Assembly: GCF_002002885.1 (NCBI RefSeq)
Contig: NZ_CP019510.1
Coordinates: forward strand, 1,550,001 to 1,614,000
DNA length: 64,000 bases
Direction: 5' to 3'
From: Janthinobacterium sp. LM6
Lineage (GTDB): Bacteria; Pseudomonadota; Gammaproteobacteria; Burkholderiales; Burkholderiaceae_D
Shown: piece by piece, positions 53,695 to 63,656 of the stretch
Position numbering within the stretch: the first letter of the stretch is position 1
How the letters are laid out: the number at the start of each line of letters is the position of its first letter
Made by a program: the position numbers and the translations under genes
The notes under the pieces: generated by a model
The model's database searches: none
Seen by the model: only the letters and a program-made list of their open reading frames with translations
What the model was told of the DNA's origin: nothing

Positions 53695-54966
53695 TTATGC
53701 GCTCGCCGCGGTGGCCGTCCTGGCGGCCGCTTCCTTCTCGTGGTGGGGGAAGCGGTCCATGCGCGACAGCACGGGGAACAGCACGGCCCAGATACCCGTC
53801 ACGGCCAGGGTGGCGGCGCCGCCGAAGAGCACGGCGCGCACGAGGCCGAACCAGCCGGCCGTCAGGCCCGATTCGAATTCGCCCAGCTCGTTCGAGGCGC
53901 CGATGAAGACGGCATTCACGGCGCTGACCCGGCCGCGGATCTCGTCCGGCGTCTCGAACTGCACCAGCAGGTGGCGGATGTAGACGCTGACCATGTCGCC
54001 GGCGCCCATCAGGAACAGCGCCGCCAGCGCCAGCGGGAAATAGCTGGTGCTGCCCAGCACCAGGGTGCCCAGGCCGAAGACGGCCACGCCGCCGAACATC
54101 CAGGCGCCCACCCGGCGCGTGATGGGAAACATGGCCAGCGCGATCGAGCACAGGGCGGCGCCGGCGCCCGGCGCCGTGCGCAGCAAGCCCAGGCCGCTGG
54201 GGCCGATATGCAGCACGTCATGCGCGAGCGCCGGCAGCAGGGCCGTGGCGCCGCCGAACAGCACGGCGAACAGGTCGAGCGAAATGGCGCCCAGCACGAT
54301 GGGCTTCGACCAGACGAAGCGCAAGCCTTCGAGCAGGGTATGCCAGCTGACGGGTTCGCGCTTGACCACTTGCGGCGCGGGCGTGGTGGCGCGCATCAGC
54401 AGCACGGACAGCACCAGCAGCGCGGACGAGACCAGATACACCACCTTGGGGCCAAAGTAATACAGCAAGCCGCCCAGGGTCGGCCCCAGGATGATGGCCA
54501 CGTGCGAGCTTGACGAGCTGAGCGCGAGGGCGCGGCTGAAGTGTTGCGTCGGCACCATGTTGACCAGCACGGCTTGCGTGGCCGGCATCATGAAGGCGCG
54601 CGCGCTGCCGAACAGCACCAGCACGGCAAACACGGGCCAGACGATGGAAAGATTGCTTAACGTAAACGCCAGCAAGGCCAGCGCGCAGGCCAGTTGCGCC
54701 GTCAAACACCAGGCGATGATGTTGCGGCGGTTGTAGCGGTCGGCCACGTGGCCGGCCGGCAAGATGAGCACGAGGAAGGGGGCGAATTGCGCCAGGCCGA
54801 TCAAGCCCAGGTCGAACAGGCTGCCCGTGATCTGGTACACCTGCCAGCCGATGGCCACGCTTTGCATCTGCACGGCCACCGTGCCCAGCACGCGGGCGGA
54901 AAGATAACAGGCGAAGTTGCGGTGACGCAGGATACTGAAGCCGTTGCCGGCAGAGGCGAGAGACAT
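53695..54966 (-). CDS. MFS transporter (MFS_3/EntS-like)
   Basis: The protein has 423 aa with 12 predicted membrane segments. The N-terminus (FSILRHRNFACYLSARVLGT) and the LPAGHVADRYNRRNIIAW loop are typical of the MFS_3 family of exporters that includes EntS. The second-half loop reads SRMDRFPHHEKEA at the tail. The substrate is unknown; siderophore or drug efflux is typical of relatives. I chose the ATG at 54966; the open frame goes on to 55836 inside the reductase gene in another reading frame and is not real. The 2Fe-2S reductase lies 71 bp upstream in the same direction. Confidence 0.9.
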   Translation of the reverse strand: MSLASAGNGFSILRHRNFACYLSARVLGTVAVQMQSVAIGWQVYQITGSLFDLGLIGLAQFAPFLVLILPAGHVADRYNRRNIIAWCLTAQLACALALLAFTLSNLSIVWPVFAVLVLFGSARAFMMPATQAVLVNMVPTQHFSRALALSSSSSHVAIILGPTLGGLLYYFGPKVVYLVSSALLVLSVLLMRATTPAPQVVKREPVSWHTLLEGLRFVWSKPIVLGAISLDLFAVLFGGATALLPALAHDVLHIGPSGLGLLRTAPGAGAALCSIALAMFPITRRVGAWMFGGVAVFGLGTLVLGSTSYFPLALAALFLMGAGDMVSVYIRHLLVQFETPDEIRGRVSAVNAVFIGASNELGEFESGLTAGWFGLVRAVLFGGAATLAVTGIWAVLFPVLSRMDRFPHHEKEAAARTATAASA

Positions 54967-55037
54967 GAAATTTCCAGGAAACAGCGGGGTGGAGCGGCAG
55001 CGGATGCCGCGCCAGCAGCACCCCGCTGTCTGGATGC

Positions 55038-56063
55038 TTACTTGGCCAGGTCGGCTTCCGTGGTGAAGGCGTCCGCGTAAAACTCGTCGGCCGGCAATTG
55101 ACACAATTGCACGAAATCGCGGTTGGCCGATTCGACGACGATCGGCGCGCCGCAGGCATACACTTGATACGCGGACATGTCGGGCAAGTCGGCGATGACG
55201 GCCTGGTGCACGAAGCCCGTGCGGCCTTGCCACGCGTCTTCCGGCAAGGCGTCCGACACGACGGGCACATAGGTGAACTGCGGCAAGTCGGCGGCCCACT
55301 GGCGGCACAGGGCGTCCATGTACAGGTCGTGCGGACGGCGGCCGCCCCAGTACAGGGTGATCGGGCGCGGGGATTGCTCGTTGATCATGTGCTCGACGAT
55401 GGCTTTCAGCGGGGCAAAGCCCGTGCCCGAGGCCAGCAGCACGACGGGCTTGTCGGAATCTTCGCGCAGGAAGAAGGTGCCCATCGGGCCTTCGAAGCGC
55501 AGGATGTCGCGCTCCTTCATCGTGCCGAACACCTGGTCGGTGAACAGGCCGCCCGGCATGTGGCGGACGTGCAGGCTCACGGGGCCGCCTTCGACGGGTG
55601 CGCTGGCCATGCTGTAGCTGCGGCGTTTGTTGTCGCGCAGCATGATTTCGATATACTGTCCGGCGCGGTAGTGCAGGCGCTCGCTGGCTGGCAATTGCAG
55701 GGTCAGCACGACGACGTCGGGCGCGACTTTTTCGATGGTGGTCACGCGCGACGGCATCTTCTTGATCGGGTAGTCGCTGCTGCCCGCCACTTCGCGCGCC
55801 TGCACCACCAGGTCGCCCTGGGGCACGGCGCAGCACAGCAGCGAGTAGCCGGCCGCCGCTTCATCTTCCGTCAGGGAGCGGGCCTGGTATGGCTTATGCT
55901 GTACGCTGCCGGACACGATCTTGCCCTTGCAGGAACTGCAGGCGCCGCTCTTGCAGCTGTACGGCAGGCCGACGCCGGCGCGTATCGCCGCCGACAGGAC
56001 GGTTTCGTCCGCTTCGCAGCTGAATTGGTGGCCGCTGGGCTGAACAGTAATTTGAAAAGTCAT
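55038..56063 (-). CDS. 2Fe-2S/FAD-dependent oxidoreductase (AscD-like)
   Basis: The protein has 341 aa. The N-terminal plant-type ferredoxin domain has the cysteines of the cluster in YSCKSGACSSCKG and the fourth in LLCCAVPQGD. The C-terminal ferredoxin-NADP reductase module has the FAD motif KRRSYSMASAP and the NAD(P) region VLLASGTGFAPLKAIVEHM. This is the CDP-6-deoxy-delta-3,4-glucoseen reductase / oxygenase-reductase type. With no oxygenase nearby its partner is unknown. It is divergent from an epimerase-like gene only 12 bp away. Confidence 0.9.
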   Translation of the reverse strand: MTFQITVQPSGHQFSCEADETVLSAAIRAGVGLPYSCKSGACSSCKGKIVSGSVQHKPYQARSLTEDEAAAGYSLLCCAVPQGDLVVQAREVAGSSDYPIKKMPSRVTTIEKVAPDVVVLTLQLPASERLHYRAGQYIEIMLRDNKRRSYSMASAPVEGGPVSLHVRHMPGGLFTDQVFGTMKERDILRFEGPMGTFFLREDSDKPVVLLASGTGFAPLKAIVEHMINEQSPRPITLYWGGRRPHDLYMDALCRQWAADLPQFTYVPVVSDALPEDAWQGRTGFVHQAVIADLPDMSAYQVYACGAPIVVESANRDFVQLCQLPADEFYADAFTTEADLAK

Positions 56064-56075
56064 ACAATCCTTGAG

Positions 56076-56993
56076 ATGAAAAATATGTTAATGCACTCTT
56101 TGCGCAAGCCGTCAGGCTTGCCGCGCTTGCTGATCCTGGGCTGCGGCGACGTCGGCATGCGGCTGCTGCCCCTGCTGCGCGCGCGCTTTCGCGTCTTTGC
56201 CGTCACCAGCCAGCCGGCGCGCTGCGCGCAGTTGCGGGCGGCCGGCGCCGTGCCCATCGTGGCCAACCTCGACGAGCGCGCCAGCCTGAAACGGCTGGCG
56301 GGACTGGCGACGATGGTCGTGCACCTGGCGCCGCCCATGTCGTCGGGCTTGCTGGACCGGCGCACGCGCAATCTGGCCGCCATTTTACCCGAGCATGCAC
56401 GCATGGTGTATGTGAGCACCAGCGGCGTGTATGGCGATTGCGCTGGCGCCTGGGTCGATGAGACGCGGCCGACGGCGCCGGGCAATGCGCGCGCGAAGCG
56501 GCGCGTGGACGCCGAACAGGTCTTGCGCGGCTGGGGCGCGCGCCGCGGCGCCAGCGTGGCCATCCTGCGCGTGCCGGGCATTTATGCGGAAGACCGCTTG
56601 CCGCTGAAGCGCTTGCGCGAAGGCACGCCGGCCCTGGCGGCAAGCGACGATGTGTACACCAACCATATCCATGCCGATGACCTGGCGCGCGTCATCGAGC
56701 GGGCCTTGTGGCGGGGCAAGCCGGGACGCGTGTATCACGCCAGCGATGACAGCGAACTCAGGATGGCGGAGTATTTCGATGCCGTGGCCGATACGTTCGG
56801 CTTGCCGCGCCCGCCGCGCCTGCCGCGTGCCGAGCTGCGGCAAGTGGTCACGCCGATGTTGCTGTCGTTCATGTCCGAATCGCGCCGCCTGCGCAATACG
56901 CGCCTCAAGCACGAGCTGGGCGTGCGCCTGCGCTACGCGCGCGTGGCCGATGCCTTGCAGGCGATGGCAGCCGATGGCGCCGGCATCGGGTAA
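56076..56993 (+). CDS. NAD-dependent epimerase-like (extended SDR) protein
   Basis: The protein has 305 aa from the ATG at 56076; ATGs at 56085 and 56091 are equally possible and a GAG box fits 56085 best. It has a Rossmann motif LLILGCGDVGMRLLPLL (G-x-G-x2-G), the STSGVYGDC active-site strand, and the DLARVIERAL end region of the extended SDR family, like YeeZ-type proteins. The Y-x3-K pair is not plain, so catalytic activity is uncertain. It may bind NAD(P) and act on a small metabolite. It is divergent from the 2Fe-2S reductase gene. Confidence 0.8.
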   Translation: MKNMLMHSLRKPSGLPRLLILGCGDVGMRLLPLLRARFRVFAVTSQPARCAQLRAAGAVPIVANLDERASLKRLAGLATMVVHLAPPMSSGLLDRRTRNLAAILPEHARMVYVSTSGVYGDCAGAWVDETRPTAPGNARAKRRVDAEQVLRGWGARRGASVAILRVPGIYAEDRLPLKRLREGTPALAASDDVYTNHIHADDLARVIERALWRGKPGRVYHASDDSELRMAEYFDAVADTFGLPRPPRLPRAELRQVVTPMLLSFMSESRRLRNTRLKHELGVRLRYARVADALQAMAADGAGIG

Positions 56994-57076
56994 AATGGCC
57001 GGTTATCTGCGCACTTTGCTGGGCCGGCGCGCAGCGCGCCGTTCCCGCGCTGCGCCACTCACTTAAGGACTACAGC

Positions 57077-57337
57077 ATGAGCACCCTCACTTACGAAGAA
57101 TACCTGGACGAGGTCACCACCGTCCTGACGGAACTGTACGATCTCGACGACGAGGCCGCCATCAAGCTCGTCGTGGCGGCGCAGGACGCCGAATTTTTTG
57201 TCCCGCACGATGCGCATGAGGAAATGCGTACCGTCGAACAAGCCAAGAAAGATGCGGTCACCCTGTTCGAGCGCAAGCAGAACCGCCAGCAAACGCAGGA
57301 AAAGCAGCAGCAGCGCGTGCGCCAGCAAAAGAAATAA
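57077..57337 (+). CDS. Small hypothetical protein, 86 aa
   Basis: I do not recognise it. The N-terminal half is acidic and helical (TYEEYLDEVTTVLTELYDLDDEAAIKLVVAAQDAEFF), with a hydrophobic face. The C-terminal half is a charged coiled-coil run of Gln, Lys and Arg (KQNRQQTQEKQQQRVRQQKK). AAGGA about 10 bases upstream supports the ATG. It looks like a small cytosolic protein with a flexible basic tail. It follows the epimerase-like gene by 83 bp. Confidence 0.65.
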   Translation: MSTLTYEEYLDEVTTVLTELYDLDDEAAIKLVVAAQDAEFFVPHDAHEEMRTVEQAKKDAVTLFERKQNRQQTQEKQQQRVRQQKK

Positions 57338-57527
57338 GAACGTGGGCCTGGCCGTCGGGGCCATGGCGCAGTACGGGCCTCGGCGCAACACCGGGGCCGT
57401 GACCTTTGACGCAGCGCAAACGCGTCATGGCGCGCTGGCGATATGGTGAGCAATGTCGTCACGCGTCTGGGCTCTTGTGACGGGCTCTGCATAGCGTGAC
57501 GCTGTTTTCCGTCAGCAGGAGCGAGCC

Positions 57528-57797
57528 ATGCGAGCTACGAGTCACCCCAGCAAGGAACAGGTACGCGCTTATATGCGCCGGCGCGAACGTGCGCTGCAGC
57601 CGCCGCCGCCACCCGATGAAATCCGCCGGCAACTGGCCTGGTGCCGCGTGGATGCCGTTTCGGGTACTTGCCCGCTTGCCACTCCGGCCGGCGTGGCCGC
57701 GCAAGGCTGGCATTTATCTGCGGAAATGGCGCGCCTGAGCGCCCTCATGGCCATAGCCTGGCTCATGCATAGCGGTGTTGCTCATCGTAAAAATTGA
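57528..57797 (+). CDS. Small hypothetical protein, 89 aa
   Basis: I do not recognise it. The ATG at 57528 has AGGAGCGAG upstream, a convincing ribosome site. The sequence has a basic N-terminus with a PPPPP run (QPPPPPDEIRRQLAWCRVDAV), then a hydrophobic helix near the end (LSALMAIAWLMHSG) that could be a weak membrane anchor. Cysteines sit in LAWCRV and SGTCPL. Codon use is host-like. Function unknown. Confidence 0.55.
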   Translation: MRATSHPSKEQVRAYMRRRERALQPPPPPDEIRRQLAWCRVDAVSGTCPLATPAGVAAQGWHLSAEMARLSALMAIAWLMHSGVAHRKN

Positions 57798-57875
57798 TGA
57801 CTTGCAGCAAATTTTTCCGATTTGAGTTATCCTCTAGCACATTCCAAGTGCGTCAATTCTCTTCAATTATCACAA

Positions 57876-57897
57876 TTTTGCGTTAAGTTACGCAAAA
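57876..57897. promoter_or_regulatory. Palindrome in AT-rich region before small HTH gene
   Basis: The inverted repeat TTTTGCGT-TAAGTT-ACGCAAAA lies in an AT-rich stretch (57798-58039) that departs from the local GC content. A second hairpin, TGCGGC-GTAAAA-GCCGCA, follows at about 57926. It could be an operator for the next gene. Confidence 0.4.
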
Positions 57898-58039
57898 ATC
57901 AACAATAGCGTGTATTATATTGTTTGCGGCGTAAAAGCCGCATAAGTGATGGCGCTTTTTAGTGTGTTTACCCTGAATTATTGCAGAAGAGACATTCGGT
58001 TTCTTTTTGCTCTAATACAACAAGTACGGATTTTCGATC

Positions 58040-58279
58040 ATGTCTCTCAAACAAATTACCTCTTTGCCTACCTACAACCCGAATCGCGTCCTCGATGCGA
58101 TCATCGACAAGCTGCAACTGAAAAATGATGCTGCCTTGTCGCGAGCCTTGGAAGTGGCGCCACCGGTCATCAGCAAGATTCGTCACAATACCTTGCCGAT
58201 CGGCGCCACGATCCTCATCCGCATGCATGAAATCAGCGATTTCAGCATTCGTGAACTGCGCGAGTTGATGGCTGCCTAA
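58040..58279 (+). CDS. Small XRE/YdaS-like DNA-binding protein
   Basis: The protein has 79 aa. RVLDAIIDKLQLKNDAALSRALEVAPPVISKIRHNTLPIGATILIRMHE reads as a small helix-turn-helix: helix AALSRALEV, turn, recognition helix PPVISKIRH, then two further helices. It resembles the short helix-turn-helix proteins common in Burkholderiales, which are often hypothetical. It would bind DNA in the cytosol; the target is unknown. It is preceded by an AT-rich region with palindromes and may regulate itself. Confidence 0.7.
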   Translation: MSLKQITSLPTYNPNRVLDAIIDKLQLKNDAALSRALEVAPPVISKIRHNTLPIGATILIRMHEISDFSIRELRELMAA

Positions 58280-58366
58280 GAGCGCCTGACAGACGGCAAA
58301 CTGAGAGGTGCCGTCTGGGTACGTCAGGCTTGCCGCGTGCGGCAGCCACATCTGTTTTCCGCTTTT

Positions 58367-59083
58367 CTATTGCGGGTCGCGGTTCAGCACCGGACGATCG
58401 ACATAGAAACGCCCCATTTCCAGGCCAGTCGAGGACGACTTGACCACCGCTGCGGCCAGTGAGGCAGGGGCGCTGGAAAATGCGGTGTTGGCAGCCCCGG
58501 TCGCGCGACCCGAATACGCCGTCGCCTGCACCGCCGCACTGGAAAACGCCGTTTGCACGGCCCGGCCCGAGTAAGCCGTCGCTTGCACCGCCGCACTGGA
58601 AAACGCCGTTTGCACGGCTCGGCCCGAGTAAGCCGTCGCCTGCACCGCACGTCCCGAATACGCCGCCTGTACGGCGCGCCCCGAATACGCAGTTTCTGCG
58701 CGGATATAGTCCTCCCCGAACGTTTGTTCATACAACTGCTTCATGCGCTCGCCCACGCGATGGTGCGCCGCTTCGTCGTCTTCGCCGCGCAAGCCGATGT
58801 AGGGGAAGTGATGGAGGAAGTAGCCGAACACCTGTTCGCAGTCGGCCGCATATTTCAGGGTATCGAGGATGTGGTAGTGCCAGAAGGTGTCGACGTCCAT
58901 CAAGGGCGCCGTCTCTTCTTGCGGAAACTGTTTCATCAGGATCAGGAAGCGGCGGTATTCGAATTCCACCGCGTTGGCCTTCTCCAGACTCCATCCTTCG
59001 CCTGACTCCCGGTGCATCAGTTTGACCTTGATCGCGTCCAAATTCAAATCGGCAATTGCTTTGAAACTGTCGTTCGTATCCAT
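58367..59083 (-). CDS. GRDP-like protein with tandem AYSGRAVQ tail
   Basis: The protein has 238 aa from the ATG at 59083. Residues about 1-125 match the glycine-rich-domain-protein-like (DUF1399) family: FEYRRFLILMKQFPQEE, MDVDTFWHYHILDTLKYAADC with the conserved W-H-x-H-x2-D and DC, and FLHHFPYIGLRGE. Residues 131-205 are a tail of alternating AYSGRAVQ and AFSSAAVQ units: AYSGRA five times and AFSSA three times. The tail is encoded by a 57-bp direct repeat. The function of the family in bacteria is unclear; the repeats might be cleaved or bind a partner, which is only a guess. It follows the CHASE kinase by 188 bp on the same strand. Confidence 0.75.
   Translation of the reverse strand: MDTNDSFKAIADLNLDAIKVKLMHRESGEGWSLEKANAVEFEYRRFLILMKQFPQEETAPLMDVDTFWHYHILDTLKYAADCEQVFGYFLHHFPYIGLRGEDDEAAHHRVGERMKQLYEQTFGEDYIRAETAYSGRAVQAAYSGRAVQATAYSGRAVQTAFSSAAVQATAYSGRAVQTAFSSAAVQATAYSGRATGAANTAFSSAPASLAAAVVKSSSTGLEMGRFYVDRPVLNRDPQ
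58518..58690. repeat. 57-bp coding tandem repeat
   Basis: Copies start at 58518, 58575 and 58632, each 57 bases apart, nearly identical at the DNA level; the third is partial. They encode the 19-residue unit of AYSGRAVQ and AFSSAAVQ blocks. The near identity of the DNA suggests recent expansion by slippage or recombination. Confidence 0.85.
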
Positions 59084-59271
59084 GAATGTCCTTTGATAAA
59101 GAGCGTTGTGGGAAATACGGTGAAACAAGGGAAAGCGGCGGGTGTGTACTCCTGGCAAATAGTCGAGGAATGCCTTGCCCTTGGCGGGCAGGCGCTAAGT
59201 TGTTCTACATCAATATTGCATCTAATTACGAAATATGCAAGCTGAGCTTGATTCATGCGGGGGCGCGCCTG

Positions 59272-61143
59272 TCAGCCGCTGGCCCGGCTTTCTTCCTCGT
59301 AGGGAAACGCGGTGGCGTCCGCGCCCAGCGGCACGCTGACGTGCACGCTCATGCCAGCGCCGGGGCTGCTTTCGATGTAAAAAGTACCACCCAGCAACTT
59401 GATGCGTTCCTCTATCCCCACCAGGCCAAACGAACCGAGCTTGTTGCGCCCGTCGATGGCCGCGCCCACGCCGTTGTCGCTGACGCTCATCGACACCGTA
59501 TCGCGGCACTTTTCCAGCTTGACCTGCACGCGGCTGGCATTCGCATGCTGGGAAATATTGCTGAGCGACTCTTGCAGGATGCGGAACAGGGCCGTCGCGC
59601 ATTGGTCGCTGAGGCAAATGTCGTCATGGCTTTCGCTCACTTCGCAGGCAATGCCCGTGCGCTGGCGAAATTGCGCCACCTGCCATTCGACGGCCGCATT
59701 CACGCCCAGGTCCAGCACGGTAGGGCGCAAGTCGTTGATGATCTGCCGCACGCTCTTGATGGTGGCGTCGATCTGCTCCAGGGTCGAACGGGCGCGGGCG
59801 TTCAGGCGCGGGTGGCGGCGCTGCGTGCGCGAGGCCAGCATGTCGGCGTCGATGCGCAGAACCAGCAGGTTTTGTCCCAGGTCGTCGTGAATTTCGCGCG
59901 CGATGCGCTTGCGCTCTTCTTCCTTGATCTGGTCGGCGTGCGCGGCCAGGCGGCGCAGTTTCTGGTGCGACAGTTGCAGACGGATCTGGCTGGCGCGCAA
60001 CTCCTCCGTCATGCCCGTCGCCATCTGGATGGCGCGCCGGCGCGACGACGCCAGGGTATGGAACAGCACATACAGCAGCATGGTGCTGGCAAAGCCGATC
60101 AGCAGGGCCAGCCACGGCAGGAAGGCGTCGAAGCGCGAATACAGGTCGCTCTTGCGCACGCTGAACAGCGCTTGCCAGGCGCGGCCATTGTGCTCGATCA
60201 GCAGCGTGCTGCTCAGGTAGCGGCCCGAACTGCCGGGCTGCCACCATGGCGCATGCATGCCCGCCGCCGTGCTGTCGAAGATGGGGCGCATGTCGTGCGG
60301 CAACTGCAGCGGCACGTCCCGCTGTTGCAGCGCCTGCGGGCCGATATCGAACAGGGTCAGGCGGACGTTGCGTACCGGCATGTCGGCCAGCGCGCTGCGC
60401 ATCATCGTCACCAGGTCGTAGCCGATGCCGACGGAACCCTGGTAAGCCGCGCGCCGTTGCTCCACCGTATCGACGGGCATGCCGAAGCGGTACACGGGCA
60501 GGCGCATGGCCATGCCCGTCAGCTGGGGACGGCCGTCCATCGGTACGGGCACGCCGGAATTGCTGATGTGGCCGGAATCGCGCGACTGCGCCAGCGTTTC
60601 GGCGATCTGCGGGCGCGAGGCGATGTCGTAGCCATACTTTTCCGGGGCGCTGGCGATCGGCTCGATGTATACGAGCACGGAATACTGGGCGCGCGGGCCG
60701 GGCGGGTGGATGGCAAACGCCGGATAGCCGTCGCTCCCGGGCGGATAGTCGCGCCGCATGGCCGCTTCGTAGGCGGCCCGCTGCGTCTCATCGAGTTCCC
60801 GGCTGTAATTGAGATTCATCACGCCCGGGTAATTCTGTTGCAGGGCGATGTTTGCCACGTAGCGGTGGAATTGCTCGCGGCTCACGTGTTCGTTGGCCTG
60901 GAACAGGCTGGCCGTGCCGCGCAGCAGGTTGGTATATGACTTGGTGCGCGATTCGATGTTTTTCTGGGTGTTGCGCGCCAGATTGTTGAATTGTTCGCTG
61001 GCATCGCTTTCGATCGACAGCGAAGCGGCCATGTAGAACAGCAGGCCCACCATCGTCGACACGACAAAGCCGAACAGCCACAGCGGTCTTTTTTCAGCAG
61101 CTAAGGGGTGTTCGCCGGCAGTAGAAGACATCGCCATCCGCAT
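59272..61143 (-). CDS. CHASE-domain sensor histidine kinase (NarL class)
   Basis: The protein has 623 aa. A first membrane segment (LWLFGFVVSTMVGLLFYMAAS) and a second near residue 340 (WLALLIGFASTMLLYVLF) enclose a periplasmic CHASE sensor (for example PGVMNLNYSRELDETQRAAYE). The cytosolic part has HisKA_3 with EIHDDLGQNLLVL (phospho-accepting histidine) and an HATPase_c domain (VSDNGVGAAIDG, GLVGIEERIKLLGG). Such kinases normally pair with a LuxR-type response regulator, but none is encoded nearby, so it is an orphan. Its signal is unknown; CHASE domains bind small ligands. The GRDP-like gene lies just downstream on the same strand. Confidence 0.9.
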   Translation of the reverse strand: MRMAMSSTAGEHPLAAEKRPLWLFGFVVSTMVGLLFYMAASLSIESDASEQFNNLARNTQKNIESRTKSYTNLLRGTASLFQANEHVSREQFHRYVANIALQQNYPGVMNLNYSRELDETQRAAYEAAMRRDYPPGSDGYPAFAIHPPGPRAQYSVLVYIEPIASAPEKYGYDIASRPQIAETLAQSRDSGHISNSGVPVPMDGRPQLTGMAMRLPVYRFGMPVDTVEQRRAAYQGSVGIGYDLVTMMRSALADMPVRNVRLTLFDIGPQALQQRDVPLQLPHDMRPIFDSTAAGMHAPWWQPGSSGRYLSSTLLIEHNGRAWQALFSVRKSDLYSRFDAFLPWLALLIGFASTMLLYVLFHTLASSRRRAIQMATGMTEELRASQIRLQLSHQKLRRLAAHADQIKEEERKRIAREIHDDLGQNLLVLRIDADMLASRTQRRHPRLNARARSTLEQIDATIKSVRQIINDLRPTVLDLGVNAAVEWQVAQFRQRTGIACEVSESHDDICLSDQCATALFRILQESLSNISQHANASRVQVKLEKCRDTVSMSVSDNGVGAAIDGRNKLGSFGLVGIEERIKLLGGTFYIESSPGAGMSVHVSVPLGADATAFPYEEESRASG

Positions 61144-61286
61144 CAGGAAGAGGAATCGGGTGCCGCCTGTGTGGTGGTGGCTGTACTCAGTTGCACAAGG
61201 ACTATCGAAATTGCAAATTGCTCAATAGCTGCCTAATATACAAAATTATCGTGAATATAGTCAACAGGCAATATTTCTCCTTGAAA

Positions 61287-61314
61287 CGAAAAAACCGCCG
61301 CAGCGGTTTTTTCG
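61287..61314. terminator. Bidirectional terminator between glnS and CHASE kinase
   Basis: The arms CGAAAAAACCGC and GCGGTTTTTTCG enclose the loop CGCA. On the minus strand it ends the glnS transcript 16 bp after the stop codon. Confidence 0.8.
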
Positions 61315-61329
61315 TGTGCCGTCCAGCCC

Positions 61330-63096
<1,767 letters not shown>

Positions 63097-63257
63097 TGAT
63101 CAATGCGGAAGAGTGACAGTAAAAAGCATTTTACCGTACCGCAAGCGCTTTATAAGCACGTATTTGCCCCCATATCCCAGCATGCAAGCGACGCGGGCGC
63201 CGTTCTATAGGATAATTCGCCTTTAATTAGTAGAAAAACGTGACCCCGGAGCCTTTT

Positions 63258-63551
63258 ATGGAAAATTTATATAACGTCCTCGGTGTCGCGCCCAATGCCA
63301 GCGACGATGAAATCAAGAAGGTTTACCGCTCGCTGGCCATGCGCTTCCACCCCGACCGCAACCAGGCCCCCGGCGCCGAGGCGCGCTTCAAGAGCGTCAC
63401 CAAGGCGTATGAAATCCTGGCCGACCCGGCCAAGCGCGCCGAATACGACCAGAGCGTGAACCACCGCATCATCATCGATCCGGAAGCGGAAGCCTATGCC
63501 CTGTGGTGCGGCGTGTTCCGCCTGCATGGCACCGTTCTGCCTGCTGACTAA
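63258..63551 (+). CDS. Short J-domain protein
   Basis: The protein has 97 aa. Residues about 3-67 form a J domain: [33 protein letters not shown] with the HPD tripeptide, then [23 protein letters not shown]. It lacks the zinc and C-terminal domains of DnaJ, so it may be a specialised partner that stimulates DnaK ATPase for a particular client. The ATG at 63258 follows a CCGGA box. The C-terminal part is short and carries no other motif. It is followed by an unfinished gene on the same strand. Confidence 0.88.
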   Translation: MENLYNVLGVAPNASDDEIKKVYRSLAMRFHPDRNQAPGAEARFKSVTKAYEILADPAKRAEYDQSVNHRIIIDPEAEAYALWCGVFRLHGTVLPAD

Positions 63552-63656
63552 GCCTGCAGGCGGCTGCCCGGCCAGCCTGAATGATTTGAAAAACAACAAA
63601 CAATGGTGCTTTTGCCTTTATGTAAAAGTACCGCGCATCACATTGGAAAGCACAGC

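Noticed and set aside
54967..55836. N-terminal extension of the MFS gene
   Set aside because: It overlaps the 2Fe-2S reductase gene in another frame on the same strand; the transporter starts naturally at 54966.
58518..58690. CRISPR-like repeats
   Set aside because: The 57-bp units are coding, in frame and joined without spacers.
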